Origin: Mycolicibacterium chitae
GTDB taxonomy: Bacteria; Actinomycetota; Actinomycetes; Mycobacteriales; Mycobacteriaceae
Length of the DNA stretch: 64,000 nucleotides
Reading direction: 5' to 3'
Assembly (NCBI RefSeq): GCF_900637205.1
Contig: NZ_LR134355.1
Span: 2,604,001 to 2,668,000, forward strand
Positions within the stretch are counted from its first letter, which is position 1; every line of letters begins with the position of its first letter. The translations under genes were made by a program, and so were the position numbers. The notes beneath the pieces were generated by a model that saw only the letters and a program-made list of their open reading frames with translations, was not told the origin of the DNA and made no database searches. Shown piece by piece: positions 51,054 to 59,393 of this stretch.

Positions 51054-51227
51054 CTTCTCCTACTCGTCCATCCGGATCGTCGACCCGTCGCCGCCCGACG
51101 GTGTACCCAACGGTAAGCCCTGGCGCGCGTCGGCGGGCCAACCCGAACATTAAGGGGTGTCTTCACCACCCAGTGGACGGATTCGCAAATGCGACCCACA
51201 AAACCGCCGGTGTGCCACACTTCGGCC

Positions 51228-51854
51228 ATGGCACAGAGCAGCGATTCAACCGACGTAGTTCGACCGGGTTCGACGGCCGGATCCAGCACCGTCACCGGAT
51301 CCACCACCGTCCCAGCGTTGTTGCCGCACCTGTGGAAGACCACCCTGTTGTCGGGGGTCGCCGCGGTCATCCTGGGTGTGTTGGTGCTCGCCTGGCCGGG
51401 CACCACAATCCTGGTGGCCGCCATCATCTTCGGCGTGTATCTGCTCGTGAGCGGTATCGCGCAGGTGGTCTTCGCCTTCACCTTGCACGTCTCGGCCGGT
51501 GGCCGCGTGCTGTTGTTCATCAGCGGCGCGGCCGCGCTGGTGTTGGCGGTGCTGTGTTTCCGCAGCCTGCAGGAGTCCATCCTGTTGCTCGCGATCTGGA
51601 TCGGCATCGGCTTCATCTTCCGCGGTGTGGCCACCGCGGTCTCGGCGATCAGCGACCCCACGCTGCCGGGCCGCGGCTGGGAGATCTTCTTCGGTGTGGT
51701 GAGCCTGCTGGCCGGTGTGGTGATGCTGGCGACGCCGTTCGGTTCGCTCGGTGTGCTGACGCTGGTCGTCGGCGTCTGGCTGATCGTGCTCGGCGTCTTC
51801 GAGGTGATCGCCGCGTTGGGGATCCGGAAGGCCGCCAATGCGGTGTCTTCGTAG
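51228..51854 (+). CDS. HdeD-family (DUF308) membrane protein
   Basis: 208 residues from ATG 51228. Six hydrophobic helices are arranged as the DUF308 pattern: 'SGVAAVILGVLVLAWPGTTILVAAIIFG', then 'RVLLFISGAAALVLAVLCFRS', 'LLLAIWIGIGFIFRGVATAVSAI' and 'WEIFFGVVSLLAGVVMLATPF'. In E. coli HdeD is linked to acid resistance, but actinobacterial members have no set role. The N-terminal 30 residues are a Ser/Thr-rich cytosolic tail. It diverges from the transporter operon and lies 114 bp before cydA on the same strand. Confidence 0.9.
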   Translation: MAQSSDSTDVVRPGSTAGSSTVTGSTTVPALLPHLWKTTLLSGVAAVILGVLVLAWPGTTILVAAIIFGVYLLVSGIAQVVFAFTLHVSAGGRVLLFISGAAALVLAVLCFRSLQESILLLAIWIGIGFIFRGVATAVSAISDPTLPGRGWEIFFGVVSLLAGVVMLATPFGSLGVLTLVVGVWLIVLGVFEVIAALGIRKAANAVSS

Positions 51855-51915
51855 GTCCATCTTCGTAGGTCCGTCAGGGGTGCGGGTGGAATCACACTGG
51901 CCGTAACCCAATACG

Positions 51916-51936
51916 CCTACTACAGTCCGTAGTAGG
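51916..51936. promoter_or_regulatory. Inverted repeat CCTACTAC-N5-GTAGTAGG upstream of cydA
   Basis: Perfect 8-bp arms around AGTCC, 32 bp before the cydA ATG. The TACTACA...GTAGTA core resembles operators of BlaI/MecI-family repressors, as I recall for M. tuberculosis BlaI. Its closeness to the start favours repression of cydA. No adjacent regulator gene is seen. CRP or redox control of cydA is also known in mycobacteria, but no clear CRP site is visible here. Confidence 0.65.
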
Positions 51937-51968
51937 AACCTCGCTTCGCAGCCCCGGGAGTAGTGCGC

Positions 51969-53453
51969 ATGGATGCTTTGGACGTTTCGCGGTGGCAGTT
52001 CGGAATCACGACCGTCTACCACTTCATCTTCGTGCCCCTGACGATCGGCCTGGCTCCCCTGATCGCCGTGATGCAGACCATCTGGCACGTCACCGGACGC
52101 TCGGAGTGGTATCGGCTGACGCGGTTCTTCGGCAAGCTGTTCCTGATCAACTTCGCCATCGGCGTGGCCACGGGCATCGTGCAGGAATTCCAGTTCGGCA
52201 TGAACTGGAGCGAGTACTCCCGGTTCGTCGGTGACGTCTTCGGCGCCCCGCTGGCGATGGAGGGCCTGGCGGCCTTCTTCTTCGAATCCACCTTCATCGG
52301 GCTGTGGATCTTCGGCTGGACCCGGCTCCCCCGGATCGTGCACCTGGCGTGCATCTGGATCGTCGCGATCGCGGTCAACATGTCCGCGTTCTTCATCATC
52401 AGCGCGAACTCGTTCATGCAGCATCCCGTCGGTGCCACCTTCAACCCGGACACCGGCCGCGCCGAATTGCACAGCATCCTCGAACTGTTCACCAACAACA
52501 CCGCCATCTGGGCGTTCCTGCACGCGGTGGCCGGTGCGTTCCTGACCGCCGGCACCTTTGTCGCCGCCGTGTGCGCCTGGTGGATGGTGCGGAGCCGAAG
52601 AGCCGTGGCGGACAACGGTGGCGCCGCCGTCGAGAAGGTGCCGGCGCCGGCCGGCATGTACCGGCCCGCGGCCGTCCTCGGCTGCTGGGTGGCGCTGGTG
52701 TCGGCCGTCGCCCTGATCTTCACCGGGGACATCCAGGGCAAGCTGATGTTCCACCAGCAGCCCATGAAGATGGCGTCGGCGGAGTCGCTGTGCCATACCG
52801 AGACCGACCCGATGTTCTCCGTGCTGACCGTCGGCACGCACAACAACTGCGACAGCATCGTCCGCGTCATCGAGGTGCCCTGGGTGCTGCCGCTGCTGGC
52901 CGAGGGCCGGGTCTCCGGCGTCACCCTCGAGGGCGTCGAGGATCTTCAGGCCCAGGCCGAGGAGAAATTCGGGCCGGGCAACTACCGCCCGAATCTCTTC
53001 GTCACCTACTGGGCGTTCCGGGCGATGATCGGGCTGCTGCTGGTCCCCGTGCTCTTCGCGCTGACCGCACTGTGGCTGACCCGCGGCGGGCGAATACCGG
53101 ACCAGCGGTGGTTCTCCCGGTTCGCGCTGCTGACCATCCCGACGCCGTTCCTGGCCAACAGCGCCGGCTGGATCTTCACCGAGATGGGTCGGCAACCCTG
53201 GGTGGTGGTGCCCAACCCCGACGGCGATCAACTGATCCGACTCACCGTGCAGGACGGCGTGTCCAACCACTCGGTGGGCATGGTGTGGATCTCGCTGACC
53301 ACCCTGACGCTGACCTACGCGGTACTCGCGGTGATCTGGTTCTACCTGCTGCGTCGCTACGTGGCCGTGGGCCCGCAGGAGCACGACTCGGAACCGGCGC
53401 CCCCCGAACCGCCGGCCGACGACGACGTCGCTCCACTGTCCTTCGCCTATTAA
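51969..53453 (+). CDS. cydA: Cytochrome bd ubiquinol/menaquinol oxidase subunit I
   Basis: 494 residues from ATG 51969, eight bases after GGGAG; GTG 51963 would be too near. It binds haems b558, b595 and d and oxidises menaquinol. Visible landmarks are 'GITTVYHFIFVPLTIGLAP' with axial His18, 'FATG'-like 'GVATGIVQEFQFGMNW', 'FMQHPVGATFN' and 'HAVAGAFLTAGTFVAAV', and the 'EMGRQPWVV' sequence. The Q-loop is of the short type. It heads cydA-cydB-cydD-cydC with 14-bp spacing to cydB, and an upstream dyad is the probable regulatory site. Confidence 0.97.
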   Translation: MDALDVSRWQFGITTVYHFIFVPLTIGLAPLIAVMQTIWHVTGRSEWYRLTRFFGKLFLINFAIGVATGIVQEFQFGMNWSEYSRFVGDVFGAPLAMEGLAAFFFESTFIGLWIFGWTRLPRIVHLACIWIVAIAVNMSAFFIISANSFMQHPVGATFNPDTGRAELHSILELFTNNTAIWAFLHAVAGAFLTAGTFVAAVCAWWMVRSRRAVADNGGAAVEKVPAPAGMYRPAAVLGCWVALVSAVALIFTGDIQGKLMFHQQPMKMASAESLCHTETDPMFSVLTVGTHNNCDSIVRVIEVPWVLPLLAEGRVSGVTLEGVEDLQAQAEEKFGPGNYRPNLFVTYWAFRAMIGLLLVPVLFALTALWLTRGGRIPDQRWFSRFALLTIPTPFLANSAGWIFTEMGRQPWVVVPNPDGDQLIRLTVQDGVSNHSVGMVWISLTTLTLTYAVLAVIWFYLLRRYVAVGPQEHDSEPAPPEPPADDDVAPLSFAY

Positions 53454-53467
53454 GGAGCTGATCGACG

Positions 53468-54526
53468 ATGGGCTTACAGGAACTCTGGTTCATTCTGGTC
53501 GCGGTGCTCTTCCTCGGGTTCTTCGTCCTGGAGGGCTTCGACTTCGGCGTCGGCATGCTGATGGCACCGCTGGGCAAGATGGCCGGCCGGTCGGGTGGCC
53601 CGGAGGCCGACGACAATCATCGTCGCGCCGTGCTCAACACCATCGGACCGGTCTGGGACGGCAACGAGGTCTGGCTGATCACCGCGGGCGGCGCCATGTT
53701 CGCCGCATTCCCCGGGTGGTACGCCACGGTGTTCTCCGGGCTGTTCATCCCGCTGCTGATCATCCTGTTCTCGATGATCCTGCGGGTCGTCGCGATCGAA
53801 TGGCGCGGCAAGATCGACGACCCGAAATGGCGGCACTGGGCCGACATCGGCATCGCCGTGGGCTCGTGGATTCCGGCGATCCTGTGGGGCACGGCCTTCG
53901 CCATCATGCTGCGCGGTCTGCCCGTGGCCGAGGACCAGCAGGTGGTCGGCCTGACGTTCAGTGACGTCGTCAACCCCTACACGCTGCTGGGCGGGCTGGC
54001 CACCTGCGGGATCTTCCTGCTGCACGGCGTGGCCTTCCTGGCCTTGAAAACCCTGGGCGAGGTCCGCGACAACGCGCTGCGCATCGGCCGCTGGCTGTTG
54101 GCCCCCGTGGTGGTCGTCGCCGGGCTGTTCGGACTGTGGACGCAGCTGGTCTATGGCAAGCCGGGTTCCTGGGTCGCGTTCGGCATCGCGGTGCTCGCGC
54201 TGCTGGGCGCCGTCGCCTTGCTGCGGGCCGGCACCCGCGACGGCTGGGCGTTCACGCTGACCACTGTGGTGGTCGTCGGCGTGGTCGGCATGCTGTTCAT
54301 CGACCTGTATCCGAACCTGTTGCCGTCCACCCTGAATCCGGACTGGAACCTGACCATCTACAACGCGTCGTCCAATCCGTACACGCTGAAGGTCATGACC
54401 TGGGCCGCGGCCATTTTCGCGCCACTGGTGGTCGGCTATCAGGCGTGGACGTACTGGGTCTTCCGCAGACGCATCTCGGCGGAGCGCATCCCCGCCTCCA
54501 TCGGACTACCGGGGCGCACGTCCTGA
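53468..54526 (+). CDS. cydB: Cytochrome bd oxidase subunit II
   Basis: 352 residues with eight helices. 'LQELWFILVAVLFLGFFVLEGFDFGVGML' is the standard start, then 'NTIGPVWDGNEVWLITAGGAMFAAFP' and 'WIPAILWGTAFA'. The C-terminal region 'YNASSNPYTLKVMTWAAAIFAPLVVGYQAWTYWVFRRRI' is conserved. It pairs with CydA and forms the structural half of the oxidase. cydD begins within its stop codon. Confidence 0.97.
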   Translation: MGLQELWFILVAVLFLGFFVLEGFDFGVGMLMAPLGKMAGRSGGPEADDNHRRAVLNTIGPVWDGNEVWLITAGGAMFAAFPGWYATVFSGLFIPLLIILFSMILRVVAIEWRGKIDDPKWRHWADIGIAVGSWIPAILWGTAFAIMLRGLPVAEDQQVVGLTFSDVVNPYTLLGGLATCGIFLLHGVAFLALKTLGEVRDNALRIGRWLLAPVVVVAGLFGLWTQLVYGKPGSWVAFGIAVLALLGAVALLRAGTRDGWAFTLTTVVVVGVVGMLFIDLYPNLLPSTLNPDWNLTIYNASSNPYTLKVMTWAAAIFAPLVVGYQAWTYWVFRRRISAERIPASIGLPGRTS

Positions 54527-56190
54527 GTACCGAGGAATCCGGCAGACGCGGCCGGGCCGAATTGGCCCGCCTGGTGCGGGCGTCGGCGTCGGTGCGGCGA
54601 TTCCTGCTCGGCACCGTGGGCTGCGGTGTGGTCACCGCCGCGTGCGCCATCGCCTCGGCGATCGTGCTCGCGCACCTGGTCGCCGAACTCATCACCGACC
54701 CCGGCAGTCGCACCCTCGAGCAGCAGCTCCCGCCGTTGGCCTGGCTGGCCCTGATCTGGACCGTGCGCACCGCGGCGCAGTGGCTGCAGGCCCGGATCAG
54801 TCAGCGCGAGGCCAGCGCGGCGATCGCCGACCTCAGCGGGCAGGTGCTGCGCGCGGTCACCGCCGGATCCCCGCGCGAGTTGGCCGCCCGCCGCGACGAC
54901 GCCGCCGTGGTCGTGCTGCGCGGACTCGACGACCTGCGGCCCTACTTCACCGGTTACCTGCCCGCCCTGCTGCTCGCCGCGCTCCTGACACCGGCGGCCC
55001 TGGCGGCCATGGCGATCTACGACCTGCAGGCCGCCGCGATCGTGCTGATCGCCCTGCCGTTGATCCCGCTGTTCATGGTGCTCATCGGTCTGGTCACCGC
55101 GGACCGCTCGGCGGCCGCGCTGACCGCCATGACCACGTTGCAGGCCAGGCTGTTGGACCTGATCGCCGGGATCCCCACGCTGCGCGCCCTGGGCCGCGCC
55201 GAGGGCCCGGGTGAACGCATCGCCGAACTCAATGCCGCACACCGCCGTTCGGCGATGTCGACGCTGCGCATCGCGTTCATGTCCAGCCTGGTGCTGGAAC
55301 TGCTGGCCACGTTGGGGGTGGCGCTGGTCGCGGTCAGCGTCGGTCTGCGGTTGGTCTACGGCAACGTCGGACTGGCCGCGGGCCTGACCGTGCTGCTGCT
55401 GGCCCCGGACGTGTTCTGGCCGCTGCGCCGGGTCGGGGTGGCCTACCACGCCGCCGAGGACGGGAAAACCGCCGCCGGCAAGGCGTTCGCGCTGATCGAC
55501 ACCGCTGCGCCGGAAGCCACCGGAACCCGCACGGTGCGCGCCGCCGGGGCGCCGATCCGCCTCGAGTCCCTCACCGTCGCCGGGCGCGACGGGCCCCGGC
55601 CGGCGGGGCTGTCCGGGCGCATCGAACCCGGCCGGATCACCGTGCTCACCGGCCCCAACGGCGCCGGCAAGTCGACCACCCTGCAGGTGCTCGCCGGGGT
55701 GGCCGAGCCGACGGCGGGCCGCGTCACCGTCCACGGCGTCGACATCGCGGACCTGGACCGCGGGCAGTGGTGGCCGCAACTGGTCTGGCTGCCGCAGCGC
55801 CCGGTGCTGGTGCCCGGCACGGTCGCGGCCAACCTGGCCCTGTTCGGAGCGCTCACCGACGCCGATACCGCGTGCGCCGCAGCGGGTTTCGACTCGGTGC
55901 TCGACGAGCTCCCCGAGGGCGACGCCACCGTCGTGGGCCGCGGTGGGCTCGGGCTGTCGCTGGGGCAGCGGCAGCGTCTCGGCCTGGCCCGCGCCCTGGG
56001 GTCGGACGCCTCGCTGCTGCTGCTCGACGAACCCACCGCGCACCTCGACCCGGCGACCGAGGACCGCGTGTTGGCGGCGCTGCGCGCCCGCGCGGATCGC
56101 GGCGACACGGTGGTGCTGGTCGGACACCGCCGGCCGGTGCTGGCCGTCGCCGATCACGTCATCGAGGTGGGTAGCCATGTTCCGGCGTGA
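54523..56190 (+). CDS. cydD: ABC transporter CydD (cysteine/glutathione exporter half)
   Basis: About 555 residues if translation starts at CTG 54523, which overlaps the cydB stop; TTG 54562 or GTG 54574 are other options, so the start is uncertain. Six helices precede a nucleotide-binding domain with Walker A 'GPNGAGKST', signature 'LSLGQRQRLGLARAL' and Walker B 'LLLLDEPTAHLDP'. With CydC it exports thiols or haem-related compounds needed to assemble cytochrome bd. Helix 1 ends in a His/Ile-rich 'AIVLAHLVAELI'. It overlaps cydC by 14 bp. Confidence 0.94.
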   Translation: MSTEESGRRGRAELARLVRASASVRRFLLGTVGCGVVTAACAIASAIVLAHLVAELITDPGSRTLEQQLPPLAWLALIWTVRTAAQWLQARISQREASAAIADLSGQVLRAVTAGSPRELAARRDDAAVVVLRGLDDLRPYFTGYLPALLLAALLTPAALAAMAIYDLQAAAIVLIALPLIPLFMVLIGLVTADRSAAALTAMTTLQARLLDLIAGIPTLRALGRAEGPGERIAELNAAHRRSAMSTLRIAFMSSLVLELLATLGVALVAVSVGLRLVYGNVGLAAGLTVLLLAPDVFWPLRRVGVAYHAAEDGKTAAGKAFALIDTAAPEATGTRTVRAAGAPIRLESLTVAGRDGPRPAGLSGRIEPGRITVLTGPNGAGKSTTLQVLAGVAEPTAGRVTVHGVDIADLDRGQWWPQLVWLPQRPVLVPGTVAANLALFGALTDADTACAAAGFDSVLDELPEGDATVVGRGGLGLSLGQRQRLGLARALGSDASLLLLDEPTAHLDPATEDRVLAALRARADRGDTVVLVGHRRPVLAVADHVIEVGSHVPA

Positions 56191-57874
56191 CCCGTTGTTC
56201 CGCGCCCTGGTGCTGCTGCGGCCGCGGCTGCCCCGCCTCGCGCTGGCCGTGGTGTGTGGAGTGCTCTCGCTGGGCAGCGCCCTGGCTCTAGCGGGGGTGG
56301 CGGCGTGGCTGATCACCCGCGCGTGGCAGATGCCGCCCATCCTCGATCTGTCGGTGGCGGTGGTGGCGGTGCGCGCGTTCGGCATCTCCCGCGGCGTGCT
56401 GCAGTACTGCGAGCGGTTGGCCTCCCACGACACGGCCCTGCGGGCGGCCGGGTCCGCGCGCGAGCAGATCTATCGCCGACTGGCGCACGGACGCCCGGAG
56501 CTGACCGCGCGCCTGCACGAGGGCGAGTTGGTCAGCCGGGTGGGCCACGACGTCGACGAACTCTCCGACGCGCTGGTGCGCGCGGTCCTGCCGATCGCCG
56601 TCGCGGTCATCCTGTCGGTCGCCGCCGTCGGCGTCATCGCGGTCATCTCCTGGCCCGCCGCGGCCATCCTCGCCGCCTGTCTGGTGCTCGCCGGGGTGGT
56701 GGCGCCGTGGCTGTCCGCGCGCGGCGCGGCCGCCCAGGAGCAACTCGCCCGCCTGCACCACGCCGAGCGCGACGTGGCCGCGATGACGGCGCTGGATCAC
56801 GGCCCGGAGCTGAAGGTCAGCGGTCGGCTGCCCGCGGTGATCGCCGAATCCGAACACCACCAACGCAACTGGGGCGACGCGCTGGATGAGGCCGCCCGCC
56901 CGGCGGCGTTCGGCGCGGCGATGCCCACCGCGGCGATCGGGGCCAGCGTGCTGGGTGCCGTCGTCGTGGGGATCGGGATCGCCTCCTCGGTGGCCCCGAC
57001 CACGCTGGCCATCCTGATGCTGCTGCCGCTGTCGTCATTCGAGGCCACCACCGCGTTGCCGGCCGCCGCGGTGCAACTGACCCGCTCGCGCATCGCGGCC
57101 CGCCGGCTGTTCGACCTGGTCGACGACGAACCGGACGTGGCCCCGGCGCATTCGGCGGCACCGACCGATCTGGTCGTGCGGGCCCGCGCCGTGGCGGGAC
57201 ATCCCACCGCGGCGCGCACCGTCCCGGTCGACCTCGAGCTACCGCTGGGTGCGCGCCTGGCCATCACCGGGCCCAGCGGATGCGGAAAGAGCACCGTGCT
57301 GATGACGCTGGCCGGGCTGATCCCGGCGCTCGACGGCGCGGTCACCCTCGGCGGATATCCGCTCACACAGCTCGCCGAGGCCGAATTGCGCAGCAAGATC
57401 ACCTATTTCGCCGAGGACGCGCACCTCTTTGCCACCACCGTGCGCGACAACCTGCTGGTCGTGCGCGGCGACTGCACCGACGACGAACTCGAGGCCGTGT
57501 TGACGCGGGTGGGCCTGCGGCACTGGCGCGACGGACTTCCCGACGGACTCGACACCATCCTGGTCGGCGGCGCGGCCGCGGTGTCCGCGGGGCAGCGGCG
57601 TCGCCTCCTGCTGGCCCGGGTGCTGCTATCGCGCTCCCCGGTCCTGTTGCTCGACGAACCCACCGAACACCTCGACGCCGCGGCCTCCGACGCGTTGTTG
57701 CGCGACCTGCTGGCGCCCGGCGGCGGGTTGTTCGGCCCAGATCGCACGGTGGTGCTGGCCACCCACCACCTGCCGGCGGACCTCACCGAACAGGTCCCGG
57801 TCCTGCGTCTACATCACCGCGCGGTGTCGGCATCGGCGGGTACCCTGGCTGGCGGTCGTCCACATGCCACTTGA
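56177..57874 (+). CDS. cydC: ABC transporter CydC (cysteine/glutathione exporter half)
   Basis: 565 residues from ATG 56177. The membrane domain includes 'VRAFGISRGVLQYCERLASHDTALR', a CydC hallmark. The ATPase domain has Walker A 'GPSGCGKST', signature 'VSAGQRRRLLLARVL' and Walker B 'VLLLDEPTEHLDAAASD', with 'ATHHL' as switch His. The heterodimer with CydD is required for cytochrome bd maturation. It overlaps cydD by 14 bp and is followed 15 bp on by the DUF4190 gene, ending the cyd run. Confidence 0.95.
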   Translation: MFRRDPLFRALVLLRPRLPRLALAVVCGVLSLGSALALAGVAAWLITRAWQMPPILDLSVAVVAVRAFGISRGVLQYCERLASHDTALRAAGSAREQIYRRLAHGRPELTARLHEGELVSRVGHDVDELSDALVRAVLPIAVAVILSVAAVGVIAVISWPAAAILAACLVLAGVVAPWLSARGAAAQEQLARLHHAERDVAAMTALDHGPELKVSGRLPAVIAESEHHQRNWGDALDEAARPAAFGAAMPTAAIGASVLGAVVVGIGIASSVAPTTLAILMLLPLSSFEATTALPAAAVQLTRSRIAARRLFDLVDDEPDVAPAHSAAPTDLVVRARAVAGHPTAARTVPVDLELPLGARLAITGPSGCGKSTVLMTLAGLIPALDGAVTLGGYPLTQLAEAELRSKITYFAEDAHLFATTVRDNLLVVRGDCTDDELEAVLTRVGLRHWRDGLPDGLDTILVGGAAAVSAGQRRRLLLARVLLSRSPVLLLDEPTEHLDAAASDALLRDLLAPGGGLFGPDRTVVLATHHLPADLTEQVPVLRLHHRAVSASAGTLAGGRPHAT

Positions 57875-57889
57875 CCTGGAGCGCGTTCA

Positions 57890-58459
57890 ATGACCCTGCC
57901 ACCGCCCCCGGGTTCCACCGGGAGCTCCGACGAGCCGAACAACCCCAGCGGTTCCAGCTCGACACCCCCGTCGTATCCCCCACCGCCGGGCGGCTACGGC
58001 GGTTATGGCGCGTACCCGCCGCCCCCGCCGCAGCCGTACTCGGGCTACGGCACCCCGCCGCAGATGATGCGCAACGGCCTCGGGGTGGCCGCGCTGGTGG
58101 TGGCGCTGCTGTCGCTGCCCGCGGCCCTCACCATCATCGGCGGGCTCATCCTCGGCATCACCGCCATCGTGCTGGGCTTCATGGGGCGCGGCCGGGTCTC
58201 GCGGGGCGAGGCGAACAACGGCGGGGTGGCCGTCGCCGGCATCGTGCTGGGCGCCCTCGGCGTGCTGCTGAGTCTGGTGCTGATCGTGGTCGCCGTCGTG
58301 TTCGGCCGCTGGTTCATGGACTGGGGTGGCCGTGACTATTTCGACTGCATGCAGGACGCCGGCAACGACCGGGTGGCCCAGGCGCAGTGCGAGGACGAGT
58401 TCCGCGGCAGGCTCGAGGAGAAGTTCGGCATGACGACCACCCCGTTGCCGGGCGGGTGA
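57890..58459 (+). CDS. DUF4190 membrane protein with Pro/Tyr-rich N-terminus
   Basis: 189 residues. An N-terminal disordered Pro/Gly/Tyr segment (1-58, 'YPPPPGGYGGYGAYPPPPP') precedes two helices with 'NGLGVAALVVALLSLPAALTIIGGLILGITAIVLG' and 'GRGRVSRGEANNGGVAVAGIVLGALGVLLSL', the DUF4190 pattern. The C-terminal 45 residues carry two Cys ('FDCMQDAGND', 'AQCEDEFRGRLEEKF') and are probably outside the membrane. Function unknown. It follows cydC closely and may be cotranscribed; it converges on tesB, 6 bp away. Confidence 0.85.
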   Translation: MTLPPPPGSTGSSDEPNNPSGSSSTPPSYPPPPGGYGGYGAYPPPPPQPYSGYGTPPQMMRNGLGVAALVVALLSLPAALTIIGGLILGITAIVLGFMGRGRVSRGEANNGGVAVAGIVLGALGVLLSLVLIVVAVVFGRWFMDWGGRDYFDCMQDAGNDRVAQAQCEDEFRGRLEEKFGMTTTPLPGG

Positions 58460-58465
58460 GAATCC

Positions 58466-59353
58466 CTACTTGCGGCTCGGGAAGTGCTTGACGATCCCCT
58501 CTTGCACGACCGTCGCCACGATCTGACCGTCGCGGTTGAAGAAGTGCCCGGTACCCAGACCTGTTGAATCCGAGGCCACTGGCGACGTCGTCGAATAGAG
58601 CACCCACTCGTCGAACCGGACCGGGCGGTGGAACCACACCGAGTGGTCGATGGAGACGGCGAAGATGCGGTCGTGGCCCCACGACAACCCGTGCGTGGTG
58701 ATGATCGAGTCCAGGATGGTGGTGTCCGACGAGTACACCATCGCGGCGCAGTGCAGCACCGGGTCGTCGGGCATGGGGCCCTCGGTCGTCATCCACACCC
58801 GGTTGTGGTCGAGCTTGGCGCCCTTGTCGCGCATGATCCACGCCGGATCGTTGGTGTAGCGCCACTCGATGGGCCGTGACGCCTCCACGAACAGCGGCAC
58901 CGTCTCCTCGTAGCCGACCAGCAGCTCATCGATCTTCGGCAGGCCCTCGGGCTCGGGCACCTCGGGGGCGCTGATGTTGTGCTCCAGCCCGCGGCCCCCC
59001 GCCAGGTAGGAGATGAGCGCGGTGCCCAGCAGCACACCGTTCTGGGTGACGTCGACGCGACGGTTGGCGAAGCGCCGTTCGTCGCGCAGCCGCACGACGG
59101 TGAACTCCAGATCCTGCGCCGGGTCACCGCCGGCGATGAAATGGAAGTTGAGGGCACTCGGCGGCAGATTCGCCGGGACGGTGCGGCTGCCGGCCACGAA
59201 CGCCTGGGCCATCATCTGGCCCCCGAACGTGCGGATGGGGTTCTTGCTCGGATGTGCCCCGAAGAAGGTCTCCGTACCGCCGTCGCCGTCGACCTTGCGC
59301 AGGTCGAGTATCGCCAGCAACTCCTCGAAATCAGTGTGGGCGGATGTCCTCAT
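58466..59353 (-). CDS. tesB: Acyl-CoA thioesterase II
   Basis: 295 residues, two hot-dog domains. First domain: 'FFGAHPSKNPIRTFGGQMMAQAFVA' and 'LNFHFIAGGDPAQDLEFTVVRLRDERRFANRRV'. Second domain: catalytic Asp in 'FAVSIDHSVWFHRPVRFDEW', Thr in 'YSSDTTILDSIITTHGL' and Gln in 'NRDGQIVATVVQEGIVK'. It hydrolyses acyl-CoAs to free acid and CoA. It corresponds to Rv1618 (tesB1), and pykA is next, 40 bp away on the same strand. Confidence 0.95.
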   Translation of the reverse strand: MRTSAHTDFEELLAILDLRKVDGDGGTETFFGAHPSKNPIRTFGGQMMAQAFVAGSRTVPANLPPSALNFHFIAGGDPAQDLEFTVVRLRDERRFANRRVDVTQNGVLLGTALISYLAGGRGLEHNISAPEVPEPEGLPKIDELLVGYEETVPLFVEASRPIEWRYTNDPAWIMRDKGAKLDHNRVWMTTEGPMPDDPVLHCAAMVYSSDTTILDSIITTHGLSWGHDRIFAVSIDHSVWFHRPVRFDEWVLYSTTSPVASDSTGLGTGHFFNRDGQIVATVVQEGIVKHFPSRK

Positions 59354-59393
59354 CTGACGTCGAGCCTCCTGGTGGCTGCCGGGCGTTCCCGCC

